From positions 372,001 through 436,000 of the forward strand of contig JAWZYV010019980.1 of NCBI GenBank assembly GCA_038373885.1: a stretch of DNA of 64,000 nt. The letters are read 5' to 3'. How positions within the stretch are numbered: position 1 is the first letter of the stretch; each line of letters opens with the position of its first letter. Below, piece after piece: positions 20,870 through 33,414 of this stretch. The stretch comes from Cheiracanthium punctorium (Eukaryota; Arthropoda; Arachnida; Araneae; Cheiracanthiidae). A program made the translations under genes and the position numbers. The notes under the pieces are model-generated. The model had not been told where the DNA came from. It ran no database searches and was given only the letters and a program-made list of their open reading frames with translations.

Positions 20870-23800
20870 GAAATAACTTACAAAATTACGAAAAAGTATG
20901 TTCAAAATGTGCCAGAGTTAAAGGATGTCAGTCTATAGTTATTGAATGGAGGAATAAAAAAGTCTCCTTACTCCACCACTGTAAAAAAAAAAGAAGAAAT
21001 TCTCGACTGAAAGAAAATCTTGGCATTGCTTTATTTTTTAACTTATTTGTTAATTCAAAATAAAATGTTAAGTTAAACCTATCGCAACACTATCCAATCG
21101 AGAGGAGGAAAAAACGGTAGTTCCACTGCCGGGTTTTCAATTTTCTTCGACCCTCGAGAAAAAGTAGATCGTACCCTATTGGGAACGTGTGAGACAATGA
21201 GCAACTAGTGGGTTGATATAAAAAAAAACACCGTTTTAGATCACCAGGAAGTTTATTTTCCGACAAATTATTCGTATACGCCTCTTAATCTCAGCTTAAG
21301 AACGTTATTATATGAGAATTGCCGTTTTGCAGTACATTATGCGTCTACGTTTTAATGTAAAGTGTTATTTTGCTGATTTAAATTAATAAATAAAAATTTC
21401 TTTAAAGCACCAGAAAGTGAGCAGGAATCGATCCTTTTGGGTGACATAAAGTTGATCTCTTTGGCTGCTTAAATAAATAAAACCAACCAATGGGAACACG
21501 AAGAGGTTAAATAAAAAGTCAATACAAACCACGAACAAAAATGCAACAAATCCCAGTAGAAAAGATTCGAAAAAATGCTAAAACACACACACACACACAG
21601 CAGGAAATGTCTAGTTTTGAAATGGTCGACTTGTTTGTCTGGATTTTTAAATAATTTCCTTAAAGCGTCAGGCTTGGATTTAGATATTTGGCAATCCAAG
21701 GTGAATTTAATACAGAAGTAAATAATAATGGACTAGTATTTCAATAATTTAGTGTTTCGTGTTACCAAATAAATAAATAAATAAATAAAATAAAATAATA
21801 CAATTCATATTTTAAAATTTTTATATATTTCTAGCTATTTTACTTACATGACACTTTCAATAAGAAAAAATAAAAGCTCAATGTATCAGATCAGTGTGGC
21901 AGAGTTCAGTACGTACGACTTCCGTACTCGTCAAATTTAGTGCGATTTCCCTAAAAAAGGAAATTAGAACGCTAATAAACACTACGCCATTCGGTTTAGG
22001 CTGTTCCAAAAATCAAGCTAAGAAATACAAGGATGATCAAAATATTAAGGGGAACGGAAAGTAATGTCATTTTTTTACATACAAGTTTTAAATAATAATT
22101 TTTTTATCATGTTTTTAATCATAAAAAAGCTGTACCTAAACATAGGAATCATATTTATTACATTTTAAAGCAATTGTCAATCATACTAATTATGGAGCAG
22201 CAGGAAATAATTGTAAGATTTCAGTAATTGTCAATGATCATAAACTAATTAAATAAATCACATAAGTTCTTAAAACATAAGTATTTACAACATAAACTAA
22301 GTCATTACTTATCAAATACAATTTACTAATTAAAAGTACATTCTTCTAATTTTTCTAACTAGTTTTTCCTTTTTCTGACTTATACGTACAAGAACCTATT
22401 TCACCGGACACCTGAAAAAGGCTGTCTTGAGTAATTGCCCATTTTTGACTAGCTGGTCCTGCCAATATCATGCAAACACAATTCTTTTTTTTTTTTAATC
22501 ATCAAATTCAGAACACATTAACTACTTTATTCTTATACTCTCAGACGAGTGCCACATCATTTGCCAGCATCATTAATTACTCACGTCTTTCACAGTGTCA
22601 CACCTTTCATTTTTTCGGGTCAATCTGAACAAAATTCAATGAAACACCGAAGATTTGATAAAAATAGAAAACATTTTTCGAAATAAATCATCCGAAGGTG
22701 ACAGCAATTCTATGACAAGATTATTCACAGAAAGCACACATGTCCTTCTTTCGATGCATTCAAAACGTTCCGAGGGTGGCAATCTTCCTTGAACAATTTC
22801 CTAGAGCTAAAGCTACTTTTCTTTTAACGGCCATGGAAATTTTAGGATGAAAAATAAAACGTGTTCTTCGAGGTGCTTTCCTAAATACCTCAAGTGTCGA
22901 CTTAGTTTGTCAAGTGCAAGTAGTCTGATTTTGGAGTCTAAAGAGCAATGAAAGGAAAGCAAAGCAAATATATTGCAGCAGCGTAAGATCTTTGTTTGGA
23001 GCTCTGATTGAAAGAGGAGAAGTGAGACAAGATTTGACGTAATGATTCGCAAGCATGAAAACTCCTTAAAATGTCTGCACACAGAGTAGTTTCAAGCATG
23101 AGGGGGGAATAGGGAAAGAGCATTTTAACTGTTGCATATTGTACCTTTCAAAATTAGTAAGAAACAGGTAAAAATTTTTCCTCTAATAATGCTCTTTTGT
23201 TTTTACCTGACATGTAAATAGAAATGCCTTAAGGCAGTATATAGCTTGCGATATGAATCTTGTCGAATCGACAGCCCCTGGGGCAAAAAAAAAGCATACA
23301 TCTAATGGGGGAGTTGTACCAAGAAAAAGGGTTACTAGTTCCAAGGTCTCGTGGATTCTGTTTTTGTTTGTAATATGAAACAAACCGCCCAATAATCAGG
23401 TCCTTGAAACGCACAAAAATGTGTTATCGTTTACAAGTGGACTATTCACCAAAAGCTGAAATAACTGCAATGAATTGAAAGATTGCATGTGAACTTTTTG
23501 AGCCAGCTTTCGGGACGTAAGGGGAAGAAGGGGACTATTCCAGACTGGTGCTTTTATCAATATTTGACCATTTTTTCAAAGTCTTTGGAAAATAGCTGAT
23601 TCAAATTCAGTCAAGAATCCCAATGAAAAAAAAAAAAAATCAAAGAAAGGTCAGTTTGGTGTAAATGATGACTGTACTCCAGATGTAAGAATTCTTGCTT
23701 GCAATTTTTCAATTTTGATACTGAAACCAACATTGATACCAGAGTTACTTGGCAAAGTGTCGAAACACAAAGCCTTAGTTGGTAATTTATATTCCATACT

Positions 23801-24223
23801 TTTATTAGTGTAATTATAGCATTGGCTGCGGATACACCAGCCCCAATACCTTTCGGAATCTATAAAATACAGTTGCGCTTGACCTCACTGACAACTATGG
23901 GCAAGTGGCCTTGAGCTTTCGTAGAAGATACTACAATACTATCATTGTTTTTTTTTTTTTTTCCTGTTCCAATGAGCATCCAAGTAACCATTGGGATCAA
24001 AATCTTCTTTAATTTTACTGGCCATTGGATTTTGTCCTTTCTTTTCACCCAGATAGTGCGGTTGCTTAATGAAACGTTGTCCAAACTGCATTACAGAGAT
24101 TGTGCCTTTTCAATACAATTATCATGGACTGTCTTAAGCTCACAACAGCGAGACTCAAGGCCAACACAACACAACGTCTTTATTAACAGCTTTATTTTTT
24201 TATGCCCTCGCCTCGAGTATATT
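20870..24223. other. AT-rich DNA, no gene seen
   Basis: Holds a short (AC)n run (21586-21598), an (AAAT)n stretch (about 21768-21797) and a poly(T) at 23948-23962. A possible mariner end (GGGGAACGGAAAGTAATGTC, about 22049) has no partner. The short minus-strand frames (22813-23414) match nothing known. Confidence 0.45.
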
Positions 24224-24677
24224 CTTAAGGCTCTTGTGTACTAACTTCGGAAGTCGATCGCCGCAATGTTATTCTATGGAGAAAACGTCCTTCACTACTA
24301 CCGCAATTCGAAGCGAACTATTGCATATTTTTCATCTATTCCTTTTTCCCCTTAATCTTAAAATACTGATCTACATTTATCTTTAAGCAGAATTTATCGA
24401 AAGCAATTAGAAGTACATTAATTGCACCTTGTAAGAAAGTTTACTTTCTGGACAAATTTCATGCTATTTTCAGATGTAATTAATGTACTTCTAATTGCTT
24501 TCGATAAATTCTGCTTAAAGATAAATATAGATCATTGTTTTCGTATTAAGGGGAAAAAAGAATGAATGAAAAATATGCAATAGTTTGTTTCGAATTGCGG
24601 TAGTAGTGAAAGCCGTTTTCTCCATAGAATAGCACTGCGGCGATCGCCTTCCGGAGTTAGTATACACGAGCCTTAAG
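24224..24677. mobile_element. Long foldback element, ~205-bp arms
   Basis: The left arm runs inward from CTTAAGGCTCTTGTGTACTA at 24224 and the right arm ends GTATACACGAGCCTTAAG at 24677. They are near-complementary along about 205 bp, including TTCTATGGAGAAAACG, ACTACCGCAATTCGAA and AGAATTTATCGAAAGC, with only about 45 bp of unpaired middle. The arm starts are repeated once more just outside (ACTCGTGCATACTAAC, 24678-24693). No TSD is certain. Confidence 0.85.
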
Positions 24678-24680
24678 ACT

Positions 24681-26165
24681 CGTGCATACTAACGTTATAC
24701 TCATTTAACGTCAGTGTACAAAAAATAATCGAATAAAAGCACAAAATGTTTTAGGGGGACATTTTAGAGCATCGTGGCCACACATGCTTCGTTTATTATG
24801 AGGAAAAAGAGGCAAAATTCATAGACAGCAAAATATGTTTCTTAAAACTTTGCAGCCGAAGCGCCATCCCTAAATATATCCATTTTCAGGAAACATATCA
24901 ATTTTTGTGGAGTCAAATGGCGTTCAGAAGCCATCTTCCATTATTAAATACAGCAAATTTTCGTTTCAAAACATCCTAATGAACAGCTAGGAAGATTTGA
25001 CATACTAACAAAGACAATTCCTGGAAGACAGTGATGGAGAAAGTTGCTTAAATTTTTTTTTCTTCCTGAAGCCCAACAACAACTCGAAGCAGCATTTTGT
25101 GATCCATCATTTATTTTCGCCAAGAGCGGCGGCAGTCACTACGCCATTTTACCTCGAACGATTTCCCGACCGCGGCAGCTGTGTATCTCTAATTCGCTGG
25201 AAATGCTTGTTGCACCGAGTGCACACACTCATATGGCTGTCACTGCACGTTTGCTGATTGCATTTAGACGAAAATAGAAGGAAAATAATCGGGAGATGGT
25301 GGTGGGGGGGAGAGGAGGTGGGAAGGGAGAGAATATTTCTCTCTCCGAAGGAAAAGATGAAGATGTGCCGACGACGTTTAAAATGCCGTTGTACGTAGCA
25401 GTAGTAGCACATGCCTTGGCCTGATGAGCCTAGCTGCACGCGAAGCAAATCATCGAGTTAGCAAAAGTGCGGTTTAGTCTTCGGGAGTGCTGGAATTCTG
25501 CCGTAGATTCAGCGCGCGCGTTCCCTCCCTGTTAATGACTTTTATCTTATGAATGTTTAATCAAACGTGAAAGCTAATTTATGCGACAGAGTGTGAGGGA
25601 AAGGAGGGGGGGGGGTATTCCACGCCGAAAATTGATAAAAATATTTGTGAGAGTTAACTGGAGTGTCAAGGGGAGCAAAAGGGGGGGGGCACTTGTAGCT
25701 GTGTGCTTGAAAGCAAGGGGGGGGGTTGGGATGGATATGGATGCAAAAATTACCTGGGGTGGAAGAGAGAATATGGATTAAATAAGATCCAGCCAAGAGA
25801 CGATGAATTCTATATAATGGTAATTTTTGGATCTTGGAAGTAAAGGGGAGAGGGGAATTTTAGTGTCATGCTCTTGCTTAACTCTAATATTAAATGCATT
25901 CCCCCGAGAGATGGCGGTAGTGATCGTCGGTGATGTTTAGGTAATTACTGGAATTTGTTTTAATGTTTTACTTTCCTCATGTGTTTTTAAAAACTTGCTT
26001 TCTGCATCCACTCTCAAATACACTTTGAATTTATTATTGATGAAATTACAGTTCTATAGTTTATTCAAATGTGCTATAGGACCTTCATAAATTTTCGATC
26101 TAGAACATTTAGAAATGCATCAGATTAAGTGGATCTTAGCGAGGCTAACACAACTGTGCGCTACC
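24681..26165. other. Repeat-poor DNA with G-rich tracts, no gene proven
   Basis: 25040-25270 is less AT-rich and shows no repeat match, so an unrecognised exon or regulatory block there cannot be excluded. Purine G-runs occur near 25605-25614, 25681-25690 and 25719-25727. Confidence 0.4.
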
Positions 26166-26676
26166 TTAACCCTTTGAGGCGCAACCCTTTCCCAATGCTG
26201 AAAAAAGGGCAGCCGTTCCCATCGCTCGACTTAACTACCAGCAAGATGGCGGACTATTGAAACGTTCATCACGTACCACAGATCTAGAGACCCTTTTTTG
26301 ACTACAGCTAGCTGTGCCCGCGCACAGCCAGCTGCGTTGAAAAAGGATCTCTAGATCTGTGGCACGCGATGAACGTTTCAATAGTCCGCCATCTTGCTGG
26401 TACTTAAGTCGAACGATGGCAACGGCTGCCCTTTTTTCAGCAAGGGGAAATCTATCCAGCTGTTCTCGCATTCTTCCATTTTCCAGCAGATGTCAGTGCT
26501 GTTGAAAATAATCGAGACCATTTTTTTACGGGAAATAACGTGCTAAAAAGTAAAGTGGAGCTATGTCACCCGCAACTATTTTTATAGAAATCAAATCTAT
26601 TGTTCGTGACTGGCAACAGTCAAAACGTCAGAGTTTGGTGTTCCCAGAGCGGGAACACTGCACTTTAAAGGGTTAC
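26166..26676 (+). mobile_element. piggyBac-type foldback MITE, copy B
   Basis: TTAA (26166-26169), then CCCTTTGAGGCGCAACCC. A pair of arms of about 120 bp, inverted around the apex GCTGTGC/GCACAGC (26311-26328), is followed by an asymmetric half of about 220 bp ending AAAGGG and a decayed TTAC (26673-26676). The outer ends CCCTTTGAGGCGC and CCCTTTAA..GTGC (reverse complement) form the terminal repeat. No coding function; a minus-strand frame of 78 codons is repeat sequence. Confidence 0.92.
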
Positions 26677-26679
26677 GGG

Positions 26680-27134
26680 CTGTTCTTTTAAGAAATTATG
26701 CAAACTTGAACAGACGATGAAATTATATAGGCTCGAAACAATTTAGAATGTCTCTCCAGATATGCCGTTCTGTGAACTTTTACGAATGGTCAACCTAACT
26801 CAAGAAAAAATATTAGGTGTATATCTATATTTATACTCGGTACAGTATTTTGCATTTCATTTTTTTTTTTTTTTTCCAAGAAGGCACTTCGGTGAGTTTT
26901 AAAGGTGATTTTTGCACTCAGGTGTTTTTTCTGAAAGTGCCACAAGGCTGATAGGCAGACTGCTGATAGAAATGCATAGTACAGTTTTGGAAACAGAGCA
27001 GTACTTATTTTTTCGAGTGTTTAACTAACACCATTATTTTGTTTTTAAAGCTGTTCGAAAATCTTTGTGACGCCAGCAGTTTTTCTTTAAGAAACAGCCT
27101 AAAAATTTTGTTCAAGATCAATTATTTAATAATA
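26680..27134. other. AT-rich DNA, no gene seen
   Basis: Only a poly(T) tract near 26860-26876. Confidence 0.5.
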
Positions 27135-27244
27135 CCCTAGTAGCACAACTAGTTCAAAAGACGTTCAAATTACGTTGGAAACACGTTTTTTTGACGTTAA
27201 AAAGCGTGTTTTAAACGTCTTTTAAACTAATTGTGCTACTAGGG
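27135..27244. mobile_element. Small palindromic MITE (CCCTAGTAGCACAA termini)
   Basis: CCCTAGTAGCACAACTAGTT on the left faces AACTAATTGTGCTACTAGGG-type sequence on the right (about 33 bp, few mismatches), with TA on both sides. The 110-bp element is almost all arm. The superfamily is not assigned. Confidence 0.75.
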
Positions 27245-29318
27245 TATATGATAAAATGAGCGTTTAACGGATTCAAAATATGCGATTTAGTGACCTTTAC
27301 TTAAAATGAGGGCAAATAAGAGTATCCCAATTACACAGTTTTCATTGATAACCTACATAAATTTTGATCTGACAGCATTTTCGTTACAGTGACAGTAACG
27401 ATTATCCATTGTGTTGGAGAAGCTTTCTTTCAAAGTTTCTCCAGCACCAAAAATGTGAAAAAAAGTTAGTAAAAATAAAGTTAAAATTCCGGGAGTTGAT
27501 AGATTTCTAGACTTGCAGATAAATAAATATTTTCTTTATACTAGCCTACCCCTTACGGAAATTATGCTTGATAGTACACTTAGTTATGGATGATGACACA
27601 GATGGTGCGTAGTCTCCCAGGGCACTCCCATCCCCCCTGTCTATGCACTTGTGCAATTTTCAGTTTTTCGCTCAGCTAACCCTGTGTCTATAGTCGTTGA
27701 CAACAGCAACTTTAAAATAAGCATTTCGTGGGGAACTGTCTGAGCGTATTACAGTACATAAATTCTTTTTAGATGTGAAACGCTTTAAAAATAGTGATCT
27801 AACGGTGTCAAAAACGTTTAAAGTCTTCAAATTAATAAAATCCTGTAAAATTGGGAATTAAGTAGCTTTTTTAGATTTTTCAAACTGCTGAAATGTTCAT
27901 CTGTATCATTTTATTTATGTATGCAAAGTTTCAATTCAATCTTCCAAACGGGGTATATTTGACCCGAAAAAAGAGATTATCTTCTTTTTATTTACAGACA
28001 GTCTAATTTAAATATAACACTGACCTTTGAGGAGCTGCAATTTTACAGAGAAAGAAAAAATACACTCTTTCTTTTTTTACTGTTTTTTTCTTTAAAAAAT
28101 TACATATTTTTTTGTCAAATCTTAAATAACAATTTAATGCACGTTACTGTAAAAGGGATTTAACCGTAGGTTTAAAAAATGCTAAAATTAGAAAGTTTAA
28201 AAATCTGTTGAATAAAACATTTTAATACGTTTTCAAGCACACTGAGTTTAAATGCCAAAATTGTGAAATTTTAGGAAAAATAAGCTATCTTTTAGTTTTC
28301 TTTTTTGCACTTGGGTAAATATAAAAAAATTCACTTTCAACATGTGTTTAAAAAATATTTTTCAAGAATTTTTTATTAGTATTGGATAGAAAGCTATTTC
28401 ATTTATAGCTAGCTATCTTCCCACTGTGAATGATATAATTAATTTTTGGATAAAACAAGATAAATATTAAGCTTAATAAAAGAAGAATTACTATGCTTTT
28501 CAACTTTATATGTTGTAATGCTATGTTATTTTTCAAATTATAATGTTTTAAGAATTTATTTTATTCAATAACTTTAATTAAGAAAAGATGAATTATATTT
28601 TTCAAGACCTTTTATAATTATTTGCTTAAAAAAAAAAAAAAAAAAACATATTATTATTTATAGCAAAACTATATACTTTTCACCTTGTGAATGACACCAT
28701 TTTTTGCTTAATTAAAAGCAGATGATATTCATGGTGTTAACAGAGAACCACAATTGGGGAAAGTAGAATAAGATTAGGAACACATTATTTCTCTGACGTA
28801 ATCACAAATAGCAGCTCCTGTCAAGGAAATTCCTAAGACCCTAGTACTTTATTATAAAGCCAACTATAAGTAATGTAATGAGATTTTTTTTTGAGTAGTG
28901 GCAACTCAAATGTATTTCTTTAATCTGCATTTGTAAATTCTGAACTTCACAACGCAAGGAATTACCAGATTACGGTAAGTTACATATTTTTTCCCATTAA
29001 AAAATTTCAAAACACAACTCCTAAAGCTAAAAATAATGTGTCTTATAGTTCATTTACGATAAGCTTTGATACTGTTAAGAAACTATAAATGGAAATGGCG
29101 ATGTTGTTAAGATGACGAGAATTTATCGATGGCCAGCAAGAAAACAACGAAGAACGAATAAGGTACAAATCATGATCATAATGAAACAATGCGGTTTTTG
29201 TTTATGAACTTTGTTTCTTGTTGATATTTTTAATTTTTGTATCTAAGTTTTTGTTTCATTAAGTGTAATAAGCTCATTATTCTTTTTAGTATTATCTGTG
29301 TCATTTTCATTTACTAAC
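27245..29318. other. AT-rich DNA, no gene seen
   Basis: Only short interrupted frames and a poly(A) tract at 28627-28646. Confidence 0.5.
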
Positions 29319-29527
29319 CTCTTAAAAATTTGGTACAGCATTTTACCACAACAGGGTACTAGAAAAGTTGGCTCCATAAGATGATAAAACCTTGTTCCAA
29401 CATTTGGCGCTCAGGTTTAACAGTACTTTGTTGAAGCACCAAATATTATAACAAGGTTTCACCATCTTATGGAACCAATTTTTCTAGTACCATGTTTTGG
29501 TGAAATGTTGCACCAAATTGTTAAGAG
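29319..29527. mobile_element. Palindromic MITE, ~75-bp arms
   Basis: CTCTTAAAAATTTGGTACAG (29319 on) and, as right-end reverse complement, CTCTTAACAATTTGGTGCAA, continue inward through TAGAAAA and CCATAAGATG to AACAAGG. About 60 bp of spacer separates the arms. TSD not resolved. Confidence 0.8.
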
Positions 29528-29529
29528 AG

Positions 29530-30160
29530 TACCTAAGGAAACTTGTTTCTCTGCCACCTTTATATGGTAATCTATTCGTCTTCATCTTTACTTCAACAAA
29601 GTAACACACGGGGCAAGATGACAGAAAACATTTTTTGGAATATTTCGTCATCTTTAAAGAGGAGATAAATTTTTTTCTTTCTTTCTTCACACAAAGGTTC
29701 AAATAAGTATTTCTGTAAATTACAGGTTTATAAACCACTTAAACAAATCCGGAAAAATATTTGAAACTCATGTTAATCACTTACCGCACTTTTACCGAAT
29801 GATTTTAAAAATAAACATTTCAGTATTTATAAACATTTCAGTATTATTGTAAAAGGTATCATAAATCTCCTATAACAGTTAAATAAATACAATTATGCAA
29901 ACTATTACCAAATAAATACCATATCGATTCTGCTTCTTTTGTTAATAACAAACATTACATTTTGCCTTGATGGAAAAAAAAAGAGAGATTATTATTTTAC
30001 AAAAGTAAAAAGTAAAAATACTACAAAAAGTAACAAAAGTTTACAAAAAGTAAAATACTAAAAAATACAATATTTTACAAAAGTAAAATATTTGTCTATT
30101 GTGCTTCTTGCCACTAGGTTACATCAGTGATTATCAATGCATCAATGCTAAACTAAACTC
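29530..30160. other. AT-rich DNA, no gene seen
   Basis: Tandem-like AAAAGTAAAATA runs at about 30000-30080. Confidence 0.5.
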
Positions 30161-30235
30161 GCTGACGCAACAACCCACGTAGGGCCAAGGCCTGACTGCA
30201 TGTGCCCAGATGGTCAGCCGGATACGGACCACCCA

Positions 30236-30338
30236 ACGAAACGCGTATCCTCTTTCCTTTTACTTCTTATGTGTGTTTTTTACAAAGTTTTTTAATTACT
30301 TTATCGTTTAACACCAGTATTTTGAGTGTTTTTTCACC
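30236..30338 (+). mobile_element. Penelope-like tail repeat, copy 4
   Basis: CGAAACGCG at about 30237 leads to CTTATGTGTG and the tail TTTAACACCAGTATTTTGAG (about 30307-30326), as in the copies at 8001 and 15800. It sits inside SINE-A copy 2. Confidence 0.6.
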
Positions 30339-30388
30339 CAATCTTTAGTCCCTAAGCAAGCTTGGTCCTTCATCGACCCACTCATAGG

Positions 30389-30631
30389 TTTGTTTTGTGT
30401 GGTTAAGGTAACGCTACACTTGGGCGATCTGCCTAGGACGGGGTGTGCCTTGGTTGGAGGACTTTCTAAGGGGTTCTCACACGTATTCACGTTACATCTC
30501 GGGAAAACCAACCAAAACTCCAGACAGTTAGATCGACAGCCGCGTCATTGGTACCGAACCCGGGACCTTCACACTTCAGTCGTCTACCATTTTGAGTGAC
30601 TTATCCACTTGGCTATGGTGGGGCCCGATCT
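30389..30631 (-). mobile_element. SINE family B, copy 5, inserted in SINE-A with TSD
   Basis: Full SINE-B body on the minus strand. ACTCATAGG is a perfect duplication on both sides (30380-30388 and 30632-30640). Removing the insert restores the Ceph-like domain of SINE-A, so SINE-B moved after SINE-A copy 2 was in place. Confidence 0.88.
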
Positions 30632-30963
30632 ACTCATAGGATGAAAGTTTGAATCAGCTTTGCCCAGTCTGGGAATCCGACATCGCACCGGTGAGATGGC
30701 AGTGCAGTGCGCTACCACTACGCTACTGGGCTTCAATACGTAAATAACGATATTCCCCTAATATATATGAAGTGAAATTTGTTGAAAAGTTATTGGTGGT
30801 TTTTTATTTATATATTTTTTTTTTTTTTTCTGTAGGAATTTGTTTTCTGCCAAAACTGTTATTCATGAAACAGCAAGAGTCGTCCATTTTAGAATAAATC
30901 CAGGAAAAAGCATTTGAATGGCAACTTGCTCCCTGTTGCTTACTTTCAGTTCTAACCTTCCAC

Positions 30964-32110
30964 TAGAGGTCTGCGCCCCACGGAATTCGCAGCTGCGGCG
31001 TAACGACCCCAGAAATCTGGTGGCGGCGGCGCGCCACGGCGCGTGAAATTTTTTGTAAAAGGGCATAGTGAAAATTGGTGGATGCGTACACACACACATA
31101 TACATATGTATAAATTGGCGCTTAAATCAGATTTTTTAAAGACTAGAATGAAGACTAGGATTTTTATGAAAACTAGTCTTTAGTATAATGTTGTTTTGCG
31201 ATTACGGCCAATTAGCTACACGTGGGCTCTAGGCCGAGGGGGCGGGGCGTAGAGATCACGATTGTGTTCGGGCCCGGGTAGGCTCGATTATATTTGTCTT
31301 TAATTTGCACAAACGGCAAAATTTATGATATTCTATAAATGAAGTAATCGATTTATCTATTAGCTGAAATTTCGGGCTCGGGCTCCGACTTCAATAATAT
31401 CGGTCGGACTGGCTCGAATTAAAAGTCCTCGGGCTTGGGATTTAAAAAATGAGCCCGAACTCATTTCTAGTGGGGTGCCCTCCGTGGAGGTCTTCCTAAG
31501 GTCCTAACCCGTATCTACGCTAAGCTTCGGAGGAAACCACGGAGAACTACGGATGGCTAGGTCGGCGGGTGCGCCCTAGTTTTGAACCAGCACCATACGT
31601 CTACCAGTTCAAAGCGTTGTGCGCTCGGCTACTGGTGGGTCTTCAGAGTATGAGCTTGCCGTCGTGGTTTACTTTTAAAATATTTCTACTGTAAAACTGA
31701 AACAATAGATTTTATCAAAATCGGATAGGTTTATGTAGTATATTCACGATATATTTAGTTATCAATATACGAATAATACATTATTTGTTTTTAAGCTTTT
31801 TTTTTTTTTCTCCACAACCTTCTCATGAACCATTCCAAACCTATAATGTACATTTGAGGTATAATGCCATGCTTAAAGAGTTTTTAAAGCAATCAAATTA
31901 CGCCATTGACTCAAAAAATTTAAATAGTATCTTTATAATTTACTAGCTTTAAGAAGTATTCAGAAAAAAATAAGCAGTTGAAAGTTTAGGTACAATTTTT
32001 TAAAAAGTTTTGAAGCTGATTGTAGGCTGCGGTGTAAAATCAGCGTTCTTCTCCGGCGCGCCGGTCTTGACTTCAGCACCAGCGGCTTGGCGCGGCGGCG
32101 CAGACCTCTA
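30964..32110. mobile_element. Composite hAT-like element (TAGAGGTCTGCGCC termini)
   Basis: TAGAGGTCTGCGCC at 30964 and its inverse GGCGGCGCAGACCTCTA ending at 32110 bound a 1.15-kb segment whose ends are GC-rich (GGCGGCGGCGCGCC near 31020). Inside are a GGGCTCGGGCTC-type repeat block (31370-31460) and SINE-B copy 6. The flanks do not give a clear 8-bp TSD, so the unit is inferred from the ends. Confidence 0.6.
31474..31642 (-). mobile_element. SINE family B, copy 6 (GGTGCCCTCCGTGG subfamily)
   Basis: Body plus a poor tRNA head. It lies inside the 30964-32110 element. Confidence 0.75.
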
Positions 32111-32751
32111 CTTCAGCTTGTCTGATTTTTTTTTTTTTTTTCCTGCAACTGGAGAAGGGTGGACCATTTAAATACCAGAAATGATCGCCTTGCTAAGTGT
32201 CATTTTATATTTGTCATTTACGAAGCCTTTAATTAATGTTAGATTTAAAAAATTGTTTTTAGATTAAATGCTCGGTGCTTATTACACAAAAGAACATTCC
32301 ATAAATCGCAGATAGAACAAGTTTAGCAGAATTAGAAAACTCACATTCCTATGACTTAATCAACCTACTGATGCAGGAGAAAGTTTAGAATTTCTGTACG
32401 ATCCCCGTAAATAATTTTTTTTTTTTTTGCTTCTTCTCTTTCTCTCGCTCTTTTTCCTTCATAGTCTCCGGGGATCTTTTCTAAAAGGTTGATCTCGGCT
32501 GAAGATTATATTTTTGTAGCTTTGCCACATCTTTTTCCCTCCCCCCCCCTTTGCGTCTTTTTCTCTTCCCTCCCTCCCTGTTAAAGACTTGTCACCAGAA
32601 CGCACATCCAAGTAGCTTCTAACAAGCGCCAGGACTAGACGCATCCGCAATTAGATGATTTCGAAAAACCGGGTTGCCAGATCTGCGGGGAGATGGCTTT
32701 GTTTTGGCGAAATTGGAAAATCCAGAGGGATGTTTTTCGTGTGGTTCTTTC
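32111..32751. other. No gene seen; pyrimidine-rich tracts
   Basis: Poly(T) tracts near 32128-32141 and 32408-32419, and a TC-rich stretch near 32430-32580. Confidence 0.5.
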
Positions 32752-32759
32752 TCTTAGAG

Positions 32760-33259
32760 CAGTGGTTCCCAAACTTTTTTTTCTAGTGTACTCTTCCAAA
32801 AATAAATAGAAGTTGATGAAACCCTGGTGATGTCGATATTTAGTAGCGGATTATTTTATCGAACCCCTTTATACACCTCGTGAACCTCTTGGATTTCGCG
32901 AACCATCTATTGGGAACCAATATCTTATCGGTTCCCAACCGGGTATATTCGTATCGGTTAGTATAGATTATCGGTTCCCAACCGGTGGTTCACGAACCCC
33001 TGGGGTTCGTAAAATTTAAGGGTGTTTGCGAAAGTAATATACTAGTACACACAATGATTACGAAAGGTGTTCGCCAGAAGCAAAGGTTTAGGAACCACTG
33101 CCATCCATTGGGAATCAATATCTTAGAGTATCGGTTCCCAACTGGTGGTTCGCGAACCACCAGGGGTTCGTAAGGTTTAAGGGTGTTTGCGAAAATAATA
33201 TACTAGTACACAATGATTACGATAGGGGTTTGCCAGGAGAAAAAGTTTTGAAACCACTG
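32760..33259. mobile_element. hAT-type element carrying internal duplicate copies
   Basis: Outer ends CAGTGGTTCCCAAAC (32760) and CAGTGGTTTCAAAAC (reverse complement of the bases ending at 33259) are flanked by TCTTAGAG (32752-32759) and CCTTAGAG (33260-33267), 7 of 8 identical. Inside, units of GGTTCCCAAC..GGTGGTTCGCGAACC..TACTAGTACACAATGATTACG repeat at 32973-33101 and 33131-33259. Confidence 0.8.
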
Positions 33260-33267
33260 CCTTAGAG

Positions 33268-33411
33268 CATTGGTCTCCAACCTGCGAGTTGTGAAAGGGG
33301 ATTCAACTAAAACAATTAACTAGTACACAACGATTAAACGCAAGGGGTTCTCCAATTTCTTTTGAATTTCAGAAGGGGTTCGCAAAAAAAAAGTGTTTGG
33401 GACAACTGTAT
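33268..33411. mobile_element. Adjacent diverged hAT copy
   Basis: CATTGGTCTCCAACC at about 33268 and TTTGGGACAACTG ending at about 33411 are decayed forms of the neighbouring element's ends, with the shared inner motif ACTAGTACACAACGATTA. TSD weak. Confidence 0.6.
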
Positions 33412-33414
33412 CAG

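Larger units (their letters stand above)
30162..30731 (-). mobile_element. SINE family A, copy 2, interrupted by two insertions
   Basis: On the minus strand the tRNA-like head starts near 30731 (GCCCAGTAGC), with a partly decayed B-box region. The Ceph-like domain is split by SINE-B copy 5 (30389-30631), and the 3' part ends GTTGCGTCAG near 30162. A Penelope-like tail copy (30236-30338) also interrupts it. Confidence 0.8.

Noticed and set aside
22045..22075. Mariner terminus GGGGAACGGAAAGTAATGTC
   Set aside because: No opposite terminus or transposase within several kilobases. The similar string at 15001 is also unpaired.
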